DNA of 64,000 nt from Anaerobiospirillum sp. NML120448 (GCF_023050945.1 NZ_JALKIM010000005.1:1-64000), one strand, 5' to 3'; positions 8,355 to 18,785 are shown, numbered from the stretch's first letter. Program-made: numbers and translations. The notes: generated by a model from the sequence alone, not told the origin.

Positions 8355-11300
8355 TTAGATTTCATCTTGATCATTAGTGCTGTCTTGAGGCTCTTTGATT
8401 TCCATATCAAGGGAGCTATCCTCAACTGGAGCAGTCTCATGGCCATTATCTAAAATGTCCTCTGAACCCTCACCAGTTAAGCCTTCTAGACCTTCAGCTA
8501 CACGGCGCTTTTCAGCAGCACGAGCTAAAGCTGATTCATTGATAGCAGCTACTACCTCAGGGCAAATTTCTTGAATACCAACAATAGATTCGCCTTCCAT
8601 AGTACGCTTAATCTTTAAATAACCAGCGCCACGGGAGCGGGCGGTTAAATCAGATACACGAGAGCGTAATACGCTGCCATTATTAGAGAATACTAAGTAA
8701 TCACTATCTTCGTGGGCGCTAATTACACCAACTACACGCTCAGAGCGGGCGCTGGCAGAGCAAGCAAAGTTACCTAAACCACCACGACGTAACTTACCAG
8801 GTAAGGAAATTAAGCGGCCACGCTTACCAATACCAGATTCAGTAATCATTACATAGTTAAGCTTTTCATCAGCAAGGTGATCTGCAGGAACTACGATCAT
8901 GGCAGCTAACTGTGCACCTGGCATAAGCTTGATACCACGATTAGTACCAGCAGTACGGCCACGAGCACGAATACCTGCACCCTTAGCAGTATTACGAGTA
9001 GCAAGATAACGGCTAATGCCATCAAGCTCACGGGCAATACGATCTGCCTCACTTAAGCTCTCATCCTCATCGCCATTTTCGCTTTCGCTTTCGTTTTCTG
9101 TGGAGTTATCGCTAGTATCTGGTAATTCCTCAGATTCAGCATTGGAGCTATCATCTTGTTCATCACCAGTGTTAACGTACTCGCTAAAGCGCATCATACG
9201 TCCGTTGCTAGCAAATAAGAGCACATCATCCTCACCATGGGTGATTTCAACAGCAATCAACTCATCCCCCTCTTCAAGAGTAATAGACTTGATACCATTG
9301 TTGTTACAACGCTTTAAGTGGCTCTTAAATTGACTTAAGGCAACCTTCTTAACGCCACCCTTAGCAGTAGCAAAGACGATATAAGCAATCTCAGCGTCGT
9401 CCTTTTGAGCATTTAATTGCTCTAAGAGCTCTTCACTAATAGGTAAGATACGACGTACTGATTCACCATCCTCTAAAGTAAAGAGGTTTTGAATTGGACG
9501 GCCACGCCAGCTCTTATTGTTAGAAGTTGGAAGATCATATACTTTAGTAATGAAGCAACGACCTAAGTTAGTAAAGCACATTACGCTATCATGGCTGTTA
9601 CATACTGAGGTAGTTACAATAAAGTCTTCTTCCTTAAGCTTAGCAGCACCCTTGCCAGCAGCACCACGATTATTAGCCTCATATAAGGATAAATCTTGGT
9701 ACTTAATGTAGCCTTCTTGAGATAAGGTAATTAATACGGCCTGGCGATTAATTAAATCTGCACGAGAAATGCTACCCTCAACCATAATAAAGTTAGAGCG
9801 GCGAGGATCCTTAAAGGTATTACGAGCCTCTAACAATTCCTCTCTAATTACTGAGTTCATACGCTCAGTGCTATTGAGAATCTCTAAGTAATTATGGATG
9901 TTCTGCTGTAAAGCCTTGTAATCAGCTTGAATTTCTTCAGTAGCTAAATGAGTCAAGCGATTTAATTGTAATGCTAAGATAGCACGGGCCTGAGCATCAG
10001 ATAAATGATACTTGCCTTCAATTAAACCACGGCCCTCTTCAATGCCTATAGGTAAGCAAATATTAACGCCACGCTCATCGTACTCCATAATGGTGGACAC
10101 TAAAGTGCCATCCCAGCTTTGAGCCATAAGCTTTAAGCGTGCATCCTCGGAGTTGTCAGCATTAGTAACAATATCAATAATCTTTTGAATATTGCTCTTA
10201 GCTACAATTAAGCCCTCATCTAAGAAAGCCTTGCGACGGTCTTGACGTAATAAATAAACGGTACGACGAGTTACCACCTCACGGCGGAACTTTAAGAACT
10301 CTTGTAAGATCTCGATTAATGATAATTGCTTTGGTCTATTGTTTACTAAGGCAATCACATTGAATGAGAAGGAGCTTTGCATTGAGGTGTGCTGGAATAA
10401 GTTACAGAGCACGGCCTCTTCATAGGCATCACGCTTAAGATCAATAGCAATGCGTACCTGATTGTCCTTATCGGAAAGGTCATTAACCTCAGCAATACCC
10501 TCAATCTTTTTCTCACGTACTAAGTCTGCAATTTCCTTAACAATGGTGCTCTTATTAACCATGTAAGGAATCTCGTCTACATAAATAGTAGTACGACCTT
10601 GCTTGTCTGTTTCAATATGAGTACGGGAGCGAATCACGCAACGGCCACGACCTGTTTCATAAGCACGACGAATGTCTGGAGATTTAACAATTAAACCACC
10701 AGTTGGGAAGTCAGGTCCTGGAATATAGGACATTAACTCATCAAGGGTAATATTTGGGTTATCGAGCATGGCCAAGGTACCATCAATTACCTCAGCTAAA
10801 TTGTGAGGTGGGATGTTGGTAGCCATACCCACAGCAATACCTGCTGAACCATTTACCAATAAGTTAGGATAACGTGTTGGTAAAACTTCTGGGATTTGCT
10901 CATTACCATCGTAGTTAGGATAAGTATTAACTGTTTCCTTATCGATGTCTTGAAGCATCATCTCAGCAATTTTGGTCATACGAACTTCGGTATAACGCAT
11001 AGCAGCAGCGCCATCACCGTCTAGATTACCAAAGTTACCTTGACCAAAAATTAATGGAGCACGCATAGACCACCACTGGGCCATACGTACAATAGTCTCA
11101 TATACAGCAGCATCACCATGAGGGTGGAAACGACCGATAACGTCACCTACCACACGGGCTGACTTTTTAGTAGGGCCGTTGTGCCAAATCTTAAGATCGT
11201 ACATGTCAAATAGGACACGACGGTGTACAGGCTTAAGACCATCACGCACATCAGGTAAAGCACGATCCACAATTACACTCATGGCATAATCGATAAAGGA

Positions 11301-11468
11301 TTGCTTTAACTCATCTTCAAGTTTGACGCTAGGAGAAGAGCTATCTACTGTAGAGCTTTGATAATCACCATTTTCAGTTTGTTGATCATCATCTTTTGGT
11401 AACTCAGTCTCATCAATATTAGCTAACGCTGCCAGCTCTTCTTGATTATCGTGGTTCTTATCGACCAT
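8355..11468 (-). CDS. gyrA: DNA gyrase subunit A
   Basis: 1037 residues (E. coli has 875). It is the breakage-reunion subunit that, with GyrB, introduces negative supercoils. The quinolone-determining region is clear (residues 115-160), with the active-site Tyr at 159 in AAMRYTE. At the positions of E. coli Ser83 and Asp87 it has Ala120 and Glu124. The C-terminal domain is present, but the usual GyrA box QRRGGKG reads NNRGAAG (599-605). About 50 acidic Ser/Glu/Asp-rich residues are inserted near 765-815, an acidic tail follows, and 48 extra residues precede the core. The GNLDGDGAAAMRY segment favours GyrA over ParC. ATG at 11468 with AAGGT upstream. Confidence 0.95.
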   Translation of the reverse strand: MVDKNHDNQEELAALANIDETELPKDDDQQTENGDYQSSTVDSSSPSVKLEDELKQSFIDYAMSVIVDRALPDVRDGLKPVHRRVLFDMYDLKIWHNGPTKKSARVVGDVIGRFHPHGDAAVYETIVRMAQWWSMRAPLIFGQGNFGNLDGDGAAAMRYTEVRMTKIAEMMLQDIDKETVNTYPNYDGNEQIPEVLPTRYPNLLVNGSAGIAVGMATNIPPHNLAEVIDGTLAMLDNPNITLDELMSYIPGPDFPTGGLIVKSPDIRRAYETGRGRCVIRSRTHIETDKQGRTTIYVDEIPYMVNKSTIVKEIADLVREKKIEGIAEVNDLSDKDNQVRIAIDLKRDAYEEAVLCNLFQHTSMQSSFSFNVIALVNNRPKQLSLIEILQEFLKFRREVVTRRTVYLLRQDRRKAFLDEGLIVAKSNIQKIIDIVTNADNSEDARLKLMAQSWDGTLVSTIMEYDERGVNICLPIGIEEGRGLIEGKYHLSDAQARAILALQLNRLTHLATEEIQADYKALQQNIHNYLEILNSTERMNSVIREELLEARNTFKDPRRSNFIMVEGSISRADLINRQAVLITLSQEGYIKYQDLSLYEANNRGAAGKGAAKLKEEDFIVTTSVCNSHDSVMCFTNLGRCFITKVYDLPTSNNKSWRGRPIQNLFTLEDGESVRRILPISEELLEQLNAQKDDAEIAYIVFATAKGGVKKVALSQFKSHLKRCNNNGIKSITLEEGDELIAVEITHGEDDVLLFASNGRMMRFSEYVNTGDEQDDSSNAESEELPDTSDNSTENESESENGDEDESLSEADRIARELDGISRYLATRNTAKGAGIRARGRTAGTNRGIKLMPGAQLAAMIVVPADHLADEKLNYVMITESGIGKRGRLISLPGKLRRGGLGNFACSASARSERVVGVISAHEDSDYLVFSNNGSVLRSRVSDLTARSRGAGYLKIKRTMEGESIVGIQEICPEVVAAINESALARAAEKRRVAEGLEGLTGEGSEDILDNGHETAPVEDSSLDMEIKEPQDSTNDQDEI

Positions 11469-12664
11469 GAAATGTACCTTGCATTAATCGGAAAAACACC
11501 AACCCAAGTAATTGAACTTATCAACTACCTGAAGTTCAAACTAATACTTAGCTATGCTTTCTACTTACCTTAGATAAAACCGCTAAAATATAAAGCTGTA
11601 TTTGCCATAAATATTGCCTCCCCTTAATATGGGATACAAAGGCATATATCATGGCTTTTCATATAGTACAGCTATACTGTTTAGCTAAGGTAAGTAGCCT
11701 TGCACTCAAGGTTAAGCATTACCCTGCTTTTCAGTACCAAAAGACAACACAAGCGCCTGCAAGGCAAAACCTTACATGCTAACTCAAGTCCATACAATGG
11801 GCAGGAACTGCGCTTAGAATCAGCCTAAAAAAGACTATTAATGCGCTTGTATGAGGCAGAAAAACTCATATTATCTCTTTGTTGTGGTTAACAAATAGTT
11901 TTTGGAGCTTTTAACTGCTAGAGATACTAAAAAGACAGTAGAATAGATGAAGTTTTCTAGAACTTATCCAAGATCACATTTTAGCACAATTGGCTCATTT
12001 TCTCAATTTTTAAGCATCTAAAGCTAACTAAGTACACCCCCACATTAAAAGCCCTAATTACGCTAAATTTGCCATATTACTTAGTTTTTTCACTTTTCAT
12101 CTTTCTAAGATCGCTTTTTCTCTCTTTTTTAAGCGGCCCTCCTCAGATTTTTCCCCCAAGTCACTTCACCACCACCTACCACAAGTACAGTTTTAGCGCT
12201 TAGCATATTCACTGTTAATGCTAATAGCAGAATAATAATAATATGCTCAACCATATACACCATGGCGATTAAGAGTAAACAAGGCCTTGCTTAGCAGCAG
12301 TAAAAGCCAATAGGCTTATCCTCTTTACAGCAAGCATGCAAACAAACACATCAACCTACCAACGCAAATTCATACCGCTTTTGCACTTGCCCCTTGGCAC
12401 TTTAGTCCTTGGTGTCTTATCACTTGGTACCTTAGCTGTTAGAGGCTGGATAACTTTTTAAATCCCTTAGTTGTGCCATTGCCTCTCAATGGGCTTATAC
12501 TTCTATGTAATTGGCCTATTTAAGGGGTTTGCCCCTTAGTTTGGTAATATATTTTGTACTTAATAATGATTGTAGTTTGGTTTCTTGGTACACTTTTGCC
12601 CACGAAAAAATAAAACTGTTAAAAGCTTTATTTGGTTGTTTTGCACACCATCAAGGAAAGAGCC
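11469..12664. other. Intergenic region between divergent gyrA and rdgC
   Basis: No gene seen in about 1.2 kb. It holds the gyrA promoter side (left) and the rdgC promoter side (right), a long inverted repeat at 11561-11697, and word-biased stretches such as CTTGGCACTTTAGTCCTTGG at 12390-12435. Confidence 0.5.
11561..11697. repeat. 13-bp perfect inverted repeat enclosing 111 nt, upstream of gyrA
   Basis: CTACTTACCTTAG at 11561-11573 is perfectly complementary to CTAAGGTAAGTAG at 11685-11697. Inside are further short complementary words (AGCTGTAT / ATACAGCTATAC-like), so the whole 137 nt could fold as one long structure. It lies about 93 nt upstream of the gyrA start, so it may be in the gyrA leader or be a separate small RNA. 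I do not recognise it as a known RNA family. Confidence 0.5.
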
Positions 12665-13594
12665 ATGTCATTTAAGAATTTGCGTTTATATACAGTTGAT
12701 CTTTCAAATAATAGCGAGCTAAAAAACATTTTTGCTAACGAAACCTTATTAGAGGAGTGCATTGCCTCTTGTAAGTTTAGAAAAACTATGGAGCAAGAAA
12801 TGTCCACTTGTGGCTTTGCTCCTTTATTTGGTCGTCATACTGATGCCTTTACTTTTAGCAGCAACCATAATCACTTCTTTAGATTTGTCGAAGAAAATAA
12901 GCTCTTACCAAGCACTATCATTAAAGAGGCCTTTTTAGATGAGGTTGATAGAAAGGAAAACGAGCTTAATCGTGCTTTAAAGAAAGACGAAAAGCAGGCT
13001 CTTAAGTTAGCTCTTACCAATAAGATGATGGCTCAAGCTTTTGTTACTCGTCGTGAGCTCTTTGTTTGGGTTAACTCTCTTTATGGCTTTGTTGGCGTAT
13101 CAGCAACCTCAGCTAAGCGTGCTGAGAGTGCTATTACTGTATTAAGAAAGGCTTTGCATGGCTCTTTCCCAGCCAAGCCACTCCAGCCACGTTGTGTAGT
13201 TGAAGATCGTTTAACTTCTTTCATTGCCAAAGGCGATCTCCCACAAGACTTTAAGCTAGGCTATGATTGCGTACTTAAGAGCACTGATGATACTGGTGCT
13301 ACCGTACGTGCCTCTAAAGAAGACTTAACCTGTAAGGAAATTAACTCTCACATTGAGGCTGGCAAGCGTGTAACCGAGGTTCAATTAGACTTCGTAGACA
13401 ATGCTCAATTTGTTATTACCAGTGAATTAGCCATTAAGCGCATTACCTTAGATGACCAGTACTTAGAGCGCTCCTTACCTCAAAAGACTGATGATAAGAT
13501 TGCTGATATGCAAAGCTATATGCTAGTTGAAAGTGACGTTTTAACCGCCATTTTTGACAAAGTTATGAAGGCTTTTGACTGCGTAACCAACTAA
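12665..13594 (+). CDS. rdgC: Recombination-associated protein RdgC
   Basis: 309 residues from the ATG at 12665, close to the family's roughly 300. This start has AAGGAAAG upstream and gives the typical MSFKNLRLY beginning; an 11-codon upstream extension is possible but unlikely. RdgC is a nucleoid-associated ring-shaped DNA-binding protein of beta/gammaproteobacteria that restrains RecA-promoted exchange and helps replication restart in some backgrounds. Conserved stretches such as CGFAPLFGRH near residue 50 and the RRELFVWVNSLYGF-like region near 130-145 are seen. It is a single gene followed by a very strong terminator. Assignment is by overall family resemblance. Confidence 0.93.
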   Translation: MSFKNLRLYTVDLSNNSELKNIFANETLLEECIASCKFRKTMEQEMSTCGFAPLFGRHTDAFTFSSNHNHFFRFVEENKLLPSTIIKEAFLDEVDRKENELNRALKKDEKQALKLALTNKMMAQAFVTRRELFVWVNSLYGFVGVSATSAKRAESAITVLRKALHGSFPAKPLQPRCVVEDRLTSFIAKGDLPQDFKLGYDCVLKSTDDTGATVRASKEDLTCKEINSHIEAGKRVTEVQLDFVDNAQFVITSELAIKRITLDDQYLERSLPQKTDDKIADMQSYMLVESDVLTAIFDKVMKAFDCVTN

Positions 13595-13627
13595 CCAATT
13601 AGCTAACTATTATTAGCTCCAGCTCAT

Positions 13628-13664
13628 AATTAAAGGATAGCAAGTTGCTTGCTATCCTTTAATT
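13628..13664 (+). terminator. rdgC terminator, 17-bp perfect stem
   Basis: AATTAAAGGATAGCAAG (13628-13644) and CTTGCTATCCTTTAATT (13648-13664) form a perfect 17-bp stem closed by a 3-nt loop (TTG), followed by TTTCATC. It sits 33 nt after the rdgC stop. Confidence 0.85.
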
Positions 13665-14416
13665 TCATCAAGCCTCTTTAAGGCTCACAAATATCCCTAC
13701 CATCATAACCCCCCACCTATCTAACGATCGATCTAACTAATTACCTATATAACTACCTTCATTCCTACCAGCCAACATGTCTATCTACCAGCCTACCAAC
13801 TAGCGATTAAAGTGAAAAACCATTACCTACTAACGAACCAAAGAGGTAACTTAATTAGCTAATTGTTTTGTGCTTTTCGACAATTTTACTGGCTAATTGG
13901 ATTAGTGGTATTTGTGCAATGAGATTTCAATTTAACCACTAGCCTGCCAGTTTGTCTGTCTGCTTGCCTATGCCAGCCAGTCAGCATGCCAAAAGCCTAT
14001 CAGCTTGCCCTCACAATATGATGCTTAGGTATCAAACCTATTGGGCTTTTAGCTTGGCAAAATAATCACTAATCTTTATCTGCTCTAAAAGCACTTTTGG
14101 TGGTAAAAATAGCAATTTGGCCCTTAAACGCTAAAAATAAGCGTTGCACTAATACCGTTTTGGTTTAATTTTTTTGTACAATAGAGCGCTTTTTAATAAG
14201 CATCCTCAGTAAGTTTGGCTCTTATTTAGGCCAAGTCTTTTACAAAGTGATACTATTATTAAGATTTTCAGGCGGCAGTTAAACTAGATCTAACTGCTAA
14301 GCTTTTAGGTGCTACGCGCTTGTCTTTGTGGGTGCGTGGCTAATGCTTTTTTTATCGGTTTTTTACTGGTTATGATTAAGATTAGACCAAATACCCATTT
14401 ATCTCATCAAACTCTT
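13665..14416. other. Intergenic region between rdgC and trhP
   Basis: No gene supported. 13690-13850 is a run of CTACCTA/TAACTA words and 13935-14010 a run of GCCAGCC/CTTGCC words. A small AACGCT/AGCGTT hairpin lies at about 14127-14146. A -10-like TACAAT at 14177-14182, preceded by TG, is a possible trhP promoter element. Confidence 0.4.
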
Positions 14417-15889
14417 ATGTCAGGCTGCTCTTGTGGTAGCTCTTGCGGCTGCTCTAGCAATGCCTTTGAAGAGGAAAGCTATTTAGAGTCAGCTACTAAA
14501 AATGGTGCCTTAAATGACACTAAAGTAGCTAAGAAGGCCTCTGGCTTAGGTGTAATTGGTGATAATGGCAGTGGCAAGATTCTGCTTAAAAAGCCTGAGA
14601 TTTTAGCCCCTGCTGGCTCCTTACAACATCTTTATATGGCATGCGATTACGGTGCTGATGCCGTATATGCAGGTATTCCTCGTTGGTCTTTACGTGTTCG
14701 TGGCAATGGCTTTACTCGTGATGACTTTGAGCAAGGTATTAACTATGCCCATTCTTTAGGCAAGAAATTCTTTGCAGTATTAAATGTTATTCCTCACGTA
14801 CGTCGTAGTGGTGCCTTTACCCCTGCTTTAGATGAAGTTGCAGCCTTAAAGCCAGATGCCTTTATTATGGCAGACCCTGGCTTAATTGATCAGGCCTTAG
14901 AGCGTCATCCAGAAATTCCTGTTCACTTAAGTGTTCAGGCTAATACTGTAAACCCAGGTACTGTAAAGTTCTGGCAAAAATTAGGCGTAAAGCGCTGCAT
15001 TTTAGCCCGTGAGCTTTCCTTAAATGAAATTGAAATGATTCGCAATGAGTGCCCAGACATGGAATTAGAGGTCTTTATCCATGGCGCACTATGTATTGCT
15101 GTTTCTGGTCGTTGCTTAATTTCTGGTATGCTCGCTCGTCGTGATGCCAATGTGGGTGCTTGCAATAATTCTTGCCGTTGGAATTATCGTATTAAGGACT
15201 TACATCTTGAGGATGCCTCTACTACTGAGCGTATTAATCCATTAGATTTACGTGATAGTCCAGCCCTATGTACCGAAATTGAGGAAACCTCACGTCGTCA
15301 AGGCGAGTGGATGCCTATGGAGGAGGATGAGCACGGTTCTTACCTCATGAACTCCAAAGATCTCTGTGCTTTATCTGTGGTAAAGCGCCTTATGGAAATT
15401 GGTATTGATAGCCTTAAGATTGAAGGCCGTTCTCGCTCTCCTTTCTACGCTGGTGGTATTGCTCGTGCTTACCGCTTAGCTGTTGATGCTTTAGCTCAAG
15501 GTGAGTCTATTCCACAAGAATCTTGGACTATTGTTAACTCTATCCCAGCTCGTGGCTATACCACTGCTATGTTAGAGCCAACCAATAAGCCAAATGAGAT
15601 GCAAGATTATGAGACCAATGCTCCAAGCCCAGGCATGTGGCAAGTAGTTGGTCAAATTGAACGCCAAGAAAATGGCCGTATTTATATCAAGGTAAAGAAT
15701 CGCTTTGAGTCTACCTCTAAGCTTATGATTTATACCCCTCAAGGCCCAATTTCTCTTGATGGCTCCACCATGCTTGACAAAAAGGACAACCCAACCACTG
15801 TTGCCCCAGGCGATGGTTACTACGTATCTTTAGCCTGCTCAAGCACTTTAGACCTTCGTACCGCTGTACTCTTAAGAGACGATAGCTAG
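14417..15889 (+). CDS. trhP: tRNA hydroxylation protein TrhP (YegQ), U32 peptidase-like family
   Basis: 490 residues from the chosen ATG. TrhP/YegQ supports prephenate-dependent 5-hydroxylation of the wobble uridine in tRNA. The core begins at PEILAPAGSLQHL (about residue 57) and carries the family Cys block HGALCIAVSGRCLISG followed by ACNNSCRWNY, thought to hold an iron-sulfur cluster. SKDLCAL, LKIEGRSRS and PGDGYYV match the rest of YegQ. The 56-residue leader is extra. Starting at 14417 it opens with MSGCSCGSSCGCS, the same CxCGSxCxCS pattern as in the acyl-CoA synthetase here. The start is uncertain: the frame extends up to a GTG at 14309 and no clear ribosome site is seen before any candidate. 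Confidence 0.9.
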   Translation: MSGCSCGSSCGCSSNAFEEESYLESATKNGALNDTKVAKKASGLGVIGDNGSGKILLKKPEILAPAGSLQHLYMACDYGADAVYAGIPRWSLRVRGNGFTRDDFEQGINYAHSLGKKFFAVLNVIPHVRRSGAFTPALDEVAALKPDAFIMADPGLIDQALERHPEIPVHLSVQANTVNPGTVKFWQKLGVKRCILARELSLNEIEMIRNECPDMELEVFIHGALCIAVSGRCLISGMLARRDANVGACNNSCRWNYRIKDLHLEDASTTERINPLDLRDSPALCTEIEETSRRQGEWMPMEEDEHGSYLMNSKDLCALSVVKRLMEIGIDSLKIEGRSRSPFYAGGIARAYRLAVDALAQGESIPQESWTIVNSIPARGYTTAMLEPTNKPNEMQDYETNAPSPGMWQVVGQIERQENGRIYIKVKNRFESTSKLMIYTPQGPISLDGSTMLDKKDNPTTVAPGDGYYVSLACSSTLDLRTAVLLRDDS

Positions 15890-15918
15890 CACGATAGCAA
15901 GGTTTTTATAATTCCCTA

Positions 15919-15971
15919 AAAAAGGTTGCTCTCTTTAATGCCCTCAAGCCTTAAAGTTAGCAGCCTTTTTT
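15919..15971 (+). terminator. trhP terminator
   Basis: AAAGGTTGCT (15921-15930) pairs with AGCAGCCTTT (from 15959) over 10 bp, one a G-U pair, ending in a run of six T. It starts about 30 nt after the trhP stop. The loop is long (about 28 nt). Confidence 0.6.
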
Positions 15972-16105
15972 CATACCAGTAAACAAAAAAGCTTGCCCCA
16001 CTAATTTTGGCTCCATCCTAGTAATGGAGAGTCTCTTACTCACAGCCCAAATCAAACTCATTCACAACCAGTAACTTTAAAACACCACTCAGTACAAAAA
16101 TGAAC

Positions 16106-16141
16106 AAGGGCCAAATCTAGCCTAAGCTAAATTTGACCCTT
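16106..16141 (-). terminator. glpQ terminator
   Basis: AAGGGCCAAAT (16106-16116) pairs with ATTTGACCCTT (16131-16141) at 10 of 11 positions. On the minus strand it is followed by GTTCATTTTTG. It lies 90 nt past the glpQ stop. Confidence 0.5.
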
Positions 16142-16230
16142 TAAGTGATTTTAGATGTGTAAGTTAACTACTAAGTTAGAGCTTTACTCATCTTTTGAGC
16201 AGAAACTTGTCTTAAGATTGTTAGTAAATC

Positions 16231-17328
16231 TTACTTCTTGCCATTCTTTTGTAAGAAAGCAGAACCTAAATCAGGGAAGTCAGTAAATACACCGTCAGAA
16301 TCAGCATCAATTAAGATAGCCTTGAAGAGCTCATCTACATTGTTGCAGTATGCAGGTAACTTATCAGCACGAATGGTGTATGGGTGAACCATCATGCCAT
16401 TAGCGTGAGCATTCTTTACTAGATCGGTTACTACAATAGCGCCCTTCTTGGACTTCTTGCCATCAATAACCATGTCTAAGGATGGGCCCATGCCAGTTGC
16501 ATACTTAGCAACTTCCTTCATGTTCTTTGGATCCATTAAGTAGTCAAAGTCATATGGCACCCACTTGCCATCCTTAAGCTCATAAGTCTCATTCCATGAG
16601 TTCTCAGCTAAAAGCACAACAGTCTTTAAGTCGATACCCATCTTAGGCATTAACTCGGTCTTAACATACTTAAGATCAGGATAGTCGAAGGTTTGGAAAA
16701 TTACGTTGGAGTCTTTAGAGGTGTAACCATACTTCTTTAATACTTCTAAAGTAGCCTTAGAAATATCTTTACCTTCTTGCTTGTGGAACCATGGAGCCTT
16801 GGTCTCAACATAAAGACCAATGTCCTTACCCATAGTCTTATTTAAGCCCTGAATGAACTCAATTTCCTCTTCTAAGGTATGGATCTTAAAGACAGAGGTA
16901 AACATAGGGAAACGGTTCTTGTAGCCCTGAACACGCTTGCCATTTACGATCTCAAAACCCTCAGTGAAGTTTAAGGTCTTGATCTCGTCTAAGGTAAAGT
17001 CGATTACGTAATAACGACCATCCTTACGGGCACGCTTTGGGAATTTGTCAGCAACGTCAGTAACACGATCTAAGAAGTGATCATGAACTACAACTAAGCG
17101 ATTATCCTTAGTCATAGCAAGATCTTGCTCTAAATAGGCAACACCCATGTTGTAGGCTAAAGCCTTAGACTCTAAAGTGTGCTCTGGTAAGTAAGCAGAA
17201 GCACCACGATGAGCAACAATGATCTTATCTTGGATATCACCTGCGTAGGCACTGTTTAACATAGCGCTAGAACCCATAACAGTTGCAGCCATCACAGCTG
17301 CGTATAAAGCAGTCTTTACAAACTTCAT
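16231..17328 (-). CDS. glpQ: Periplasmic glycerophosphodiester phosphodiesterase
   Basis: 365 residues from the ATG at 17328. That start has AGGG about nine nt upstream and opens with a clear Sec signal peptide (MKFVKTALYAAVMAATVMG, predicted cleavage after SAYA). The longer frame up to 17403 would bury the signal peptide. The enzyme hydrolyses glycerophosphodiesters to glycerol-3-phosphate and an alcohol in the periplasm. The catalytic signatures AHRGASAYLPEHT and VVVHDHFLDRVTDVA are intact, and the length matches GlpQ (about 358). No glpT transporter or other glp gene is adjacent. Confidence 0.95.
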   Translation of the reverse strand: MKFVKTALYAAVMAATVMGSSAMLNSAYAGDIQDKIIVAHRGASAYLPEHTLESKALAYNMGVAYLEQDLAMTKDNRLVVVHDHFLDRVTDVADKFPKRARKDGRYYVIDFTLDEIKTLNFTEGFEIVNGKRVQGYKNRFPMFTSVFKIHTLEEEIEFIQGLNKTMGKDIGLYVETKAPWFHKQEGKDISKATLEVLKKYGYTSKDSNVIFQTFDYPDLKYVKTELMPKMGIDLKTVVLLAENSWNETYELKDGKWVPYDFDYLMDPKNMKEVAKYATGMGPSLDMVIDGKKSKKGAIVVTDLVKNAHANGMMVHPYTIRADKLPAYCNNVDELFKAILIDADSDGVFTDFPDLGSAFLQKNGKK

Positions 17329-18785
17329 AATCAACAACCCTAAAGGTGGATAAATAATGCATTGCTCAGCATAATTTAGCGGCCATATCCAATCTTCAAA
17401 CAACCAAAAGATGGAACTTTTCCTTGGTAAAAATTTTTCAGCAACAACAATAGCGCTTAGGTATTAAACATAAGCACTTAGTTTTCCTGTTAGCACAATA
17501 AGCAGCACTTTCTGCCACCAAAATTATTGGTAAACCAAATAAACTTTGAACAGCGTAAAGATAAATAGCGATGCAAACTTAAAAAACAACAAAGAAATCA
17601 GGAAAACTAATAATCTACAACACCCAAGTTAGGCGGACAAAGCCAAGATGGGTTGTAACAACTTAATCAGACATAATTGCAAACCATTGCATTAAGGAAT
17701 AGCACACTTAGCATTATGATTAGCCTTATGTTCGACTATTACAGCTATCAGCAGTAGCTGTAATTTAAGAAAAAATTCAACCTTCTAAATTAACCGTTAT
17801 GCAACAAACAAAACAAAGAAACTAAAAGCTCAAATATCAAGACTTAACAAAAGCTAAATACCAGTCTGCCAACAATAACTAAAGTTATTAGTATTAAGCT
17901 TTTTTTCAGCAATGAGACGCAAGCTCAAAGTGAAAATCATTGTAGACAGGCATTGTCAAATACACATCAAAATATCGTTAAAAACTTGTTGCAGATCACA
18001 ACTTGAGCAAATAGTTTGCTCTTTTAGAATGATCTATCTAGCTATAATTTTTATACAAACCCCATGTAAATATGATTCTTAAGCCATAAACTACTTGTAT
18101 GACAGCACTTATCGCTTTTTAACAAAAGTATGATATGGCACCTCTATCAAAGCCACTTAATAATATTATTACCATTTACCCTACATTTCCCTTAAACCTA
18201 TTGCTTACACCATTTCCAGCCACCACTCAGATCAGACACAAGCCCCATCTTCCCATCCCCAAAATAAACACAATCATATTGACTAAGATTGATTTTCTGT
18301 AGCAAATCGGCACTTCTGTCCCAGCATCAACCACCACACCACACAAACCCAAAGCCACAAAAATTTGTTTTCTGCCCAAACACGGCCATGAGCCTTAGCA
18401 AGCACATATGTTTATCCTCACATCAAGACTAGCTCAATTGAGCCACTACACTTTTGTTAGCAGCCTCTATTATCACGCCCGCTCCGCCATGATTACCCTC
18501 ACCATTTACTATCCAAAGGCTATGTTCTTGCCGCTCTTTGCCACACCACCCAACACATCTGCCAAGGCAAGACTCATCTGCCTGTACAAGCTCATAAAAC
18601 CTGTAACTCGCCCGCTCATCTGCTTATTGCCTTAGTAATTATCAACTAACAACTAACAAATATCAGTTGCCATCATGGCCACCTACGACCAATTTATATC
18701 AAAACACCATAAAGCACACTAATAGAAGGATAAGCTAGGCCCATTGATGGTAGGTATACAAGAACTTTTACAGGGCTTAGAAATG

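Noticed and set aside
8355-11468. ParC instead of GyrA, because the GyrA box is degenerate
   Set aside because: The active-site region (GNLDGDGAAAMRYTE) and the box flanks (a YxAxxRG start and KEEDFI end) follow GyrA rather than ParC; kept as GyrA with a note.
18408-18635. 75-codon plus-strand frame
   Set aside because: No domain, no ribosome site, sits in a long non-coding stretch.
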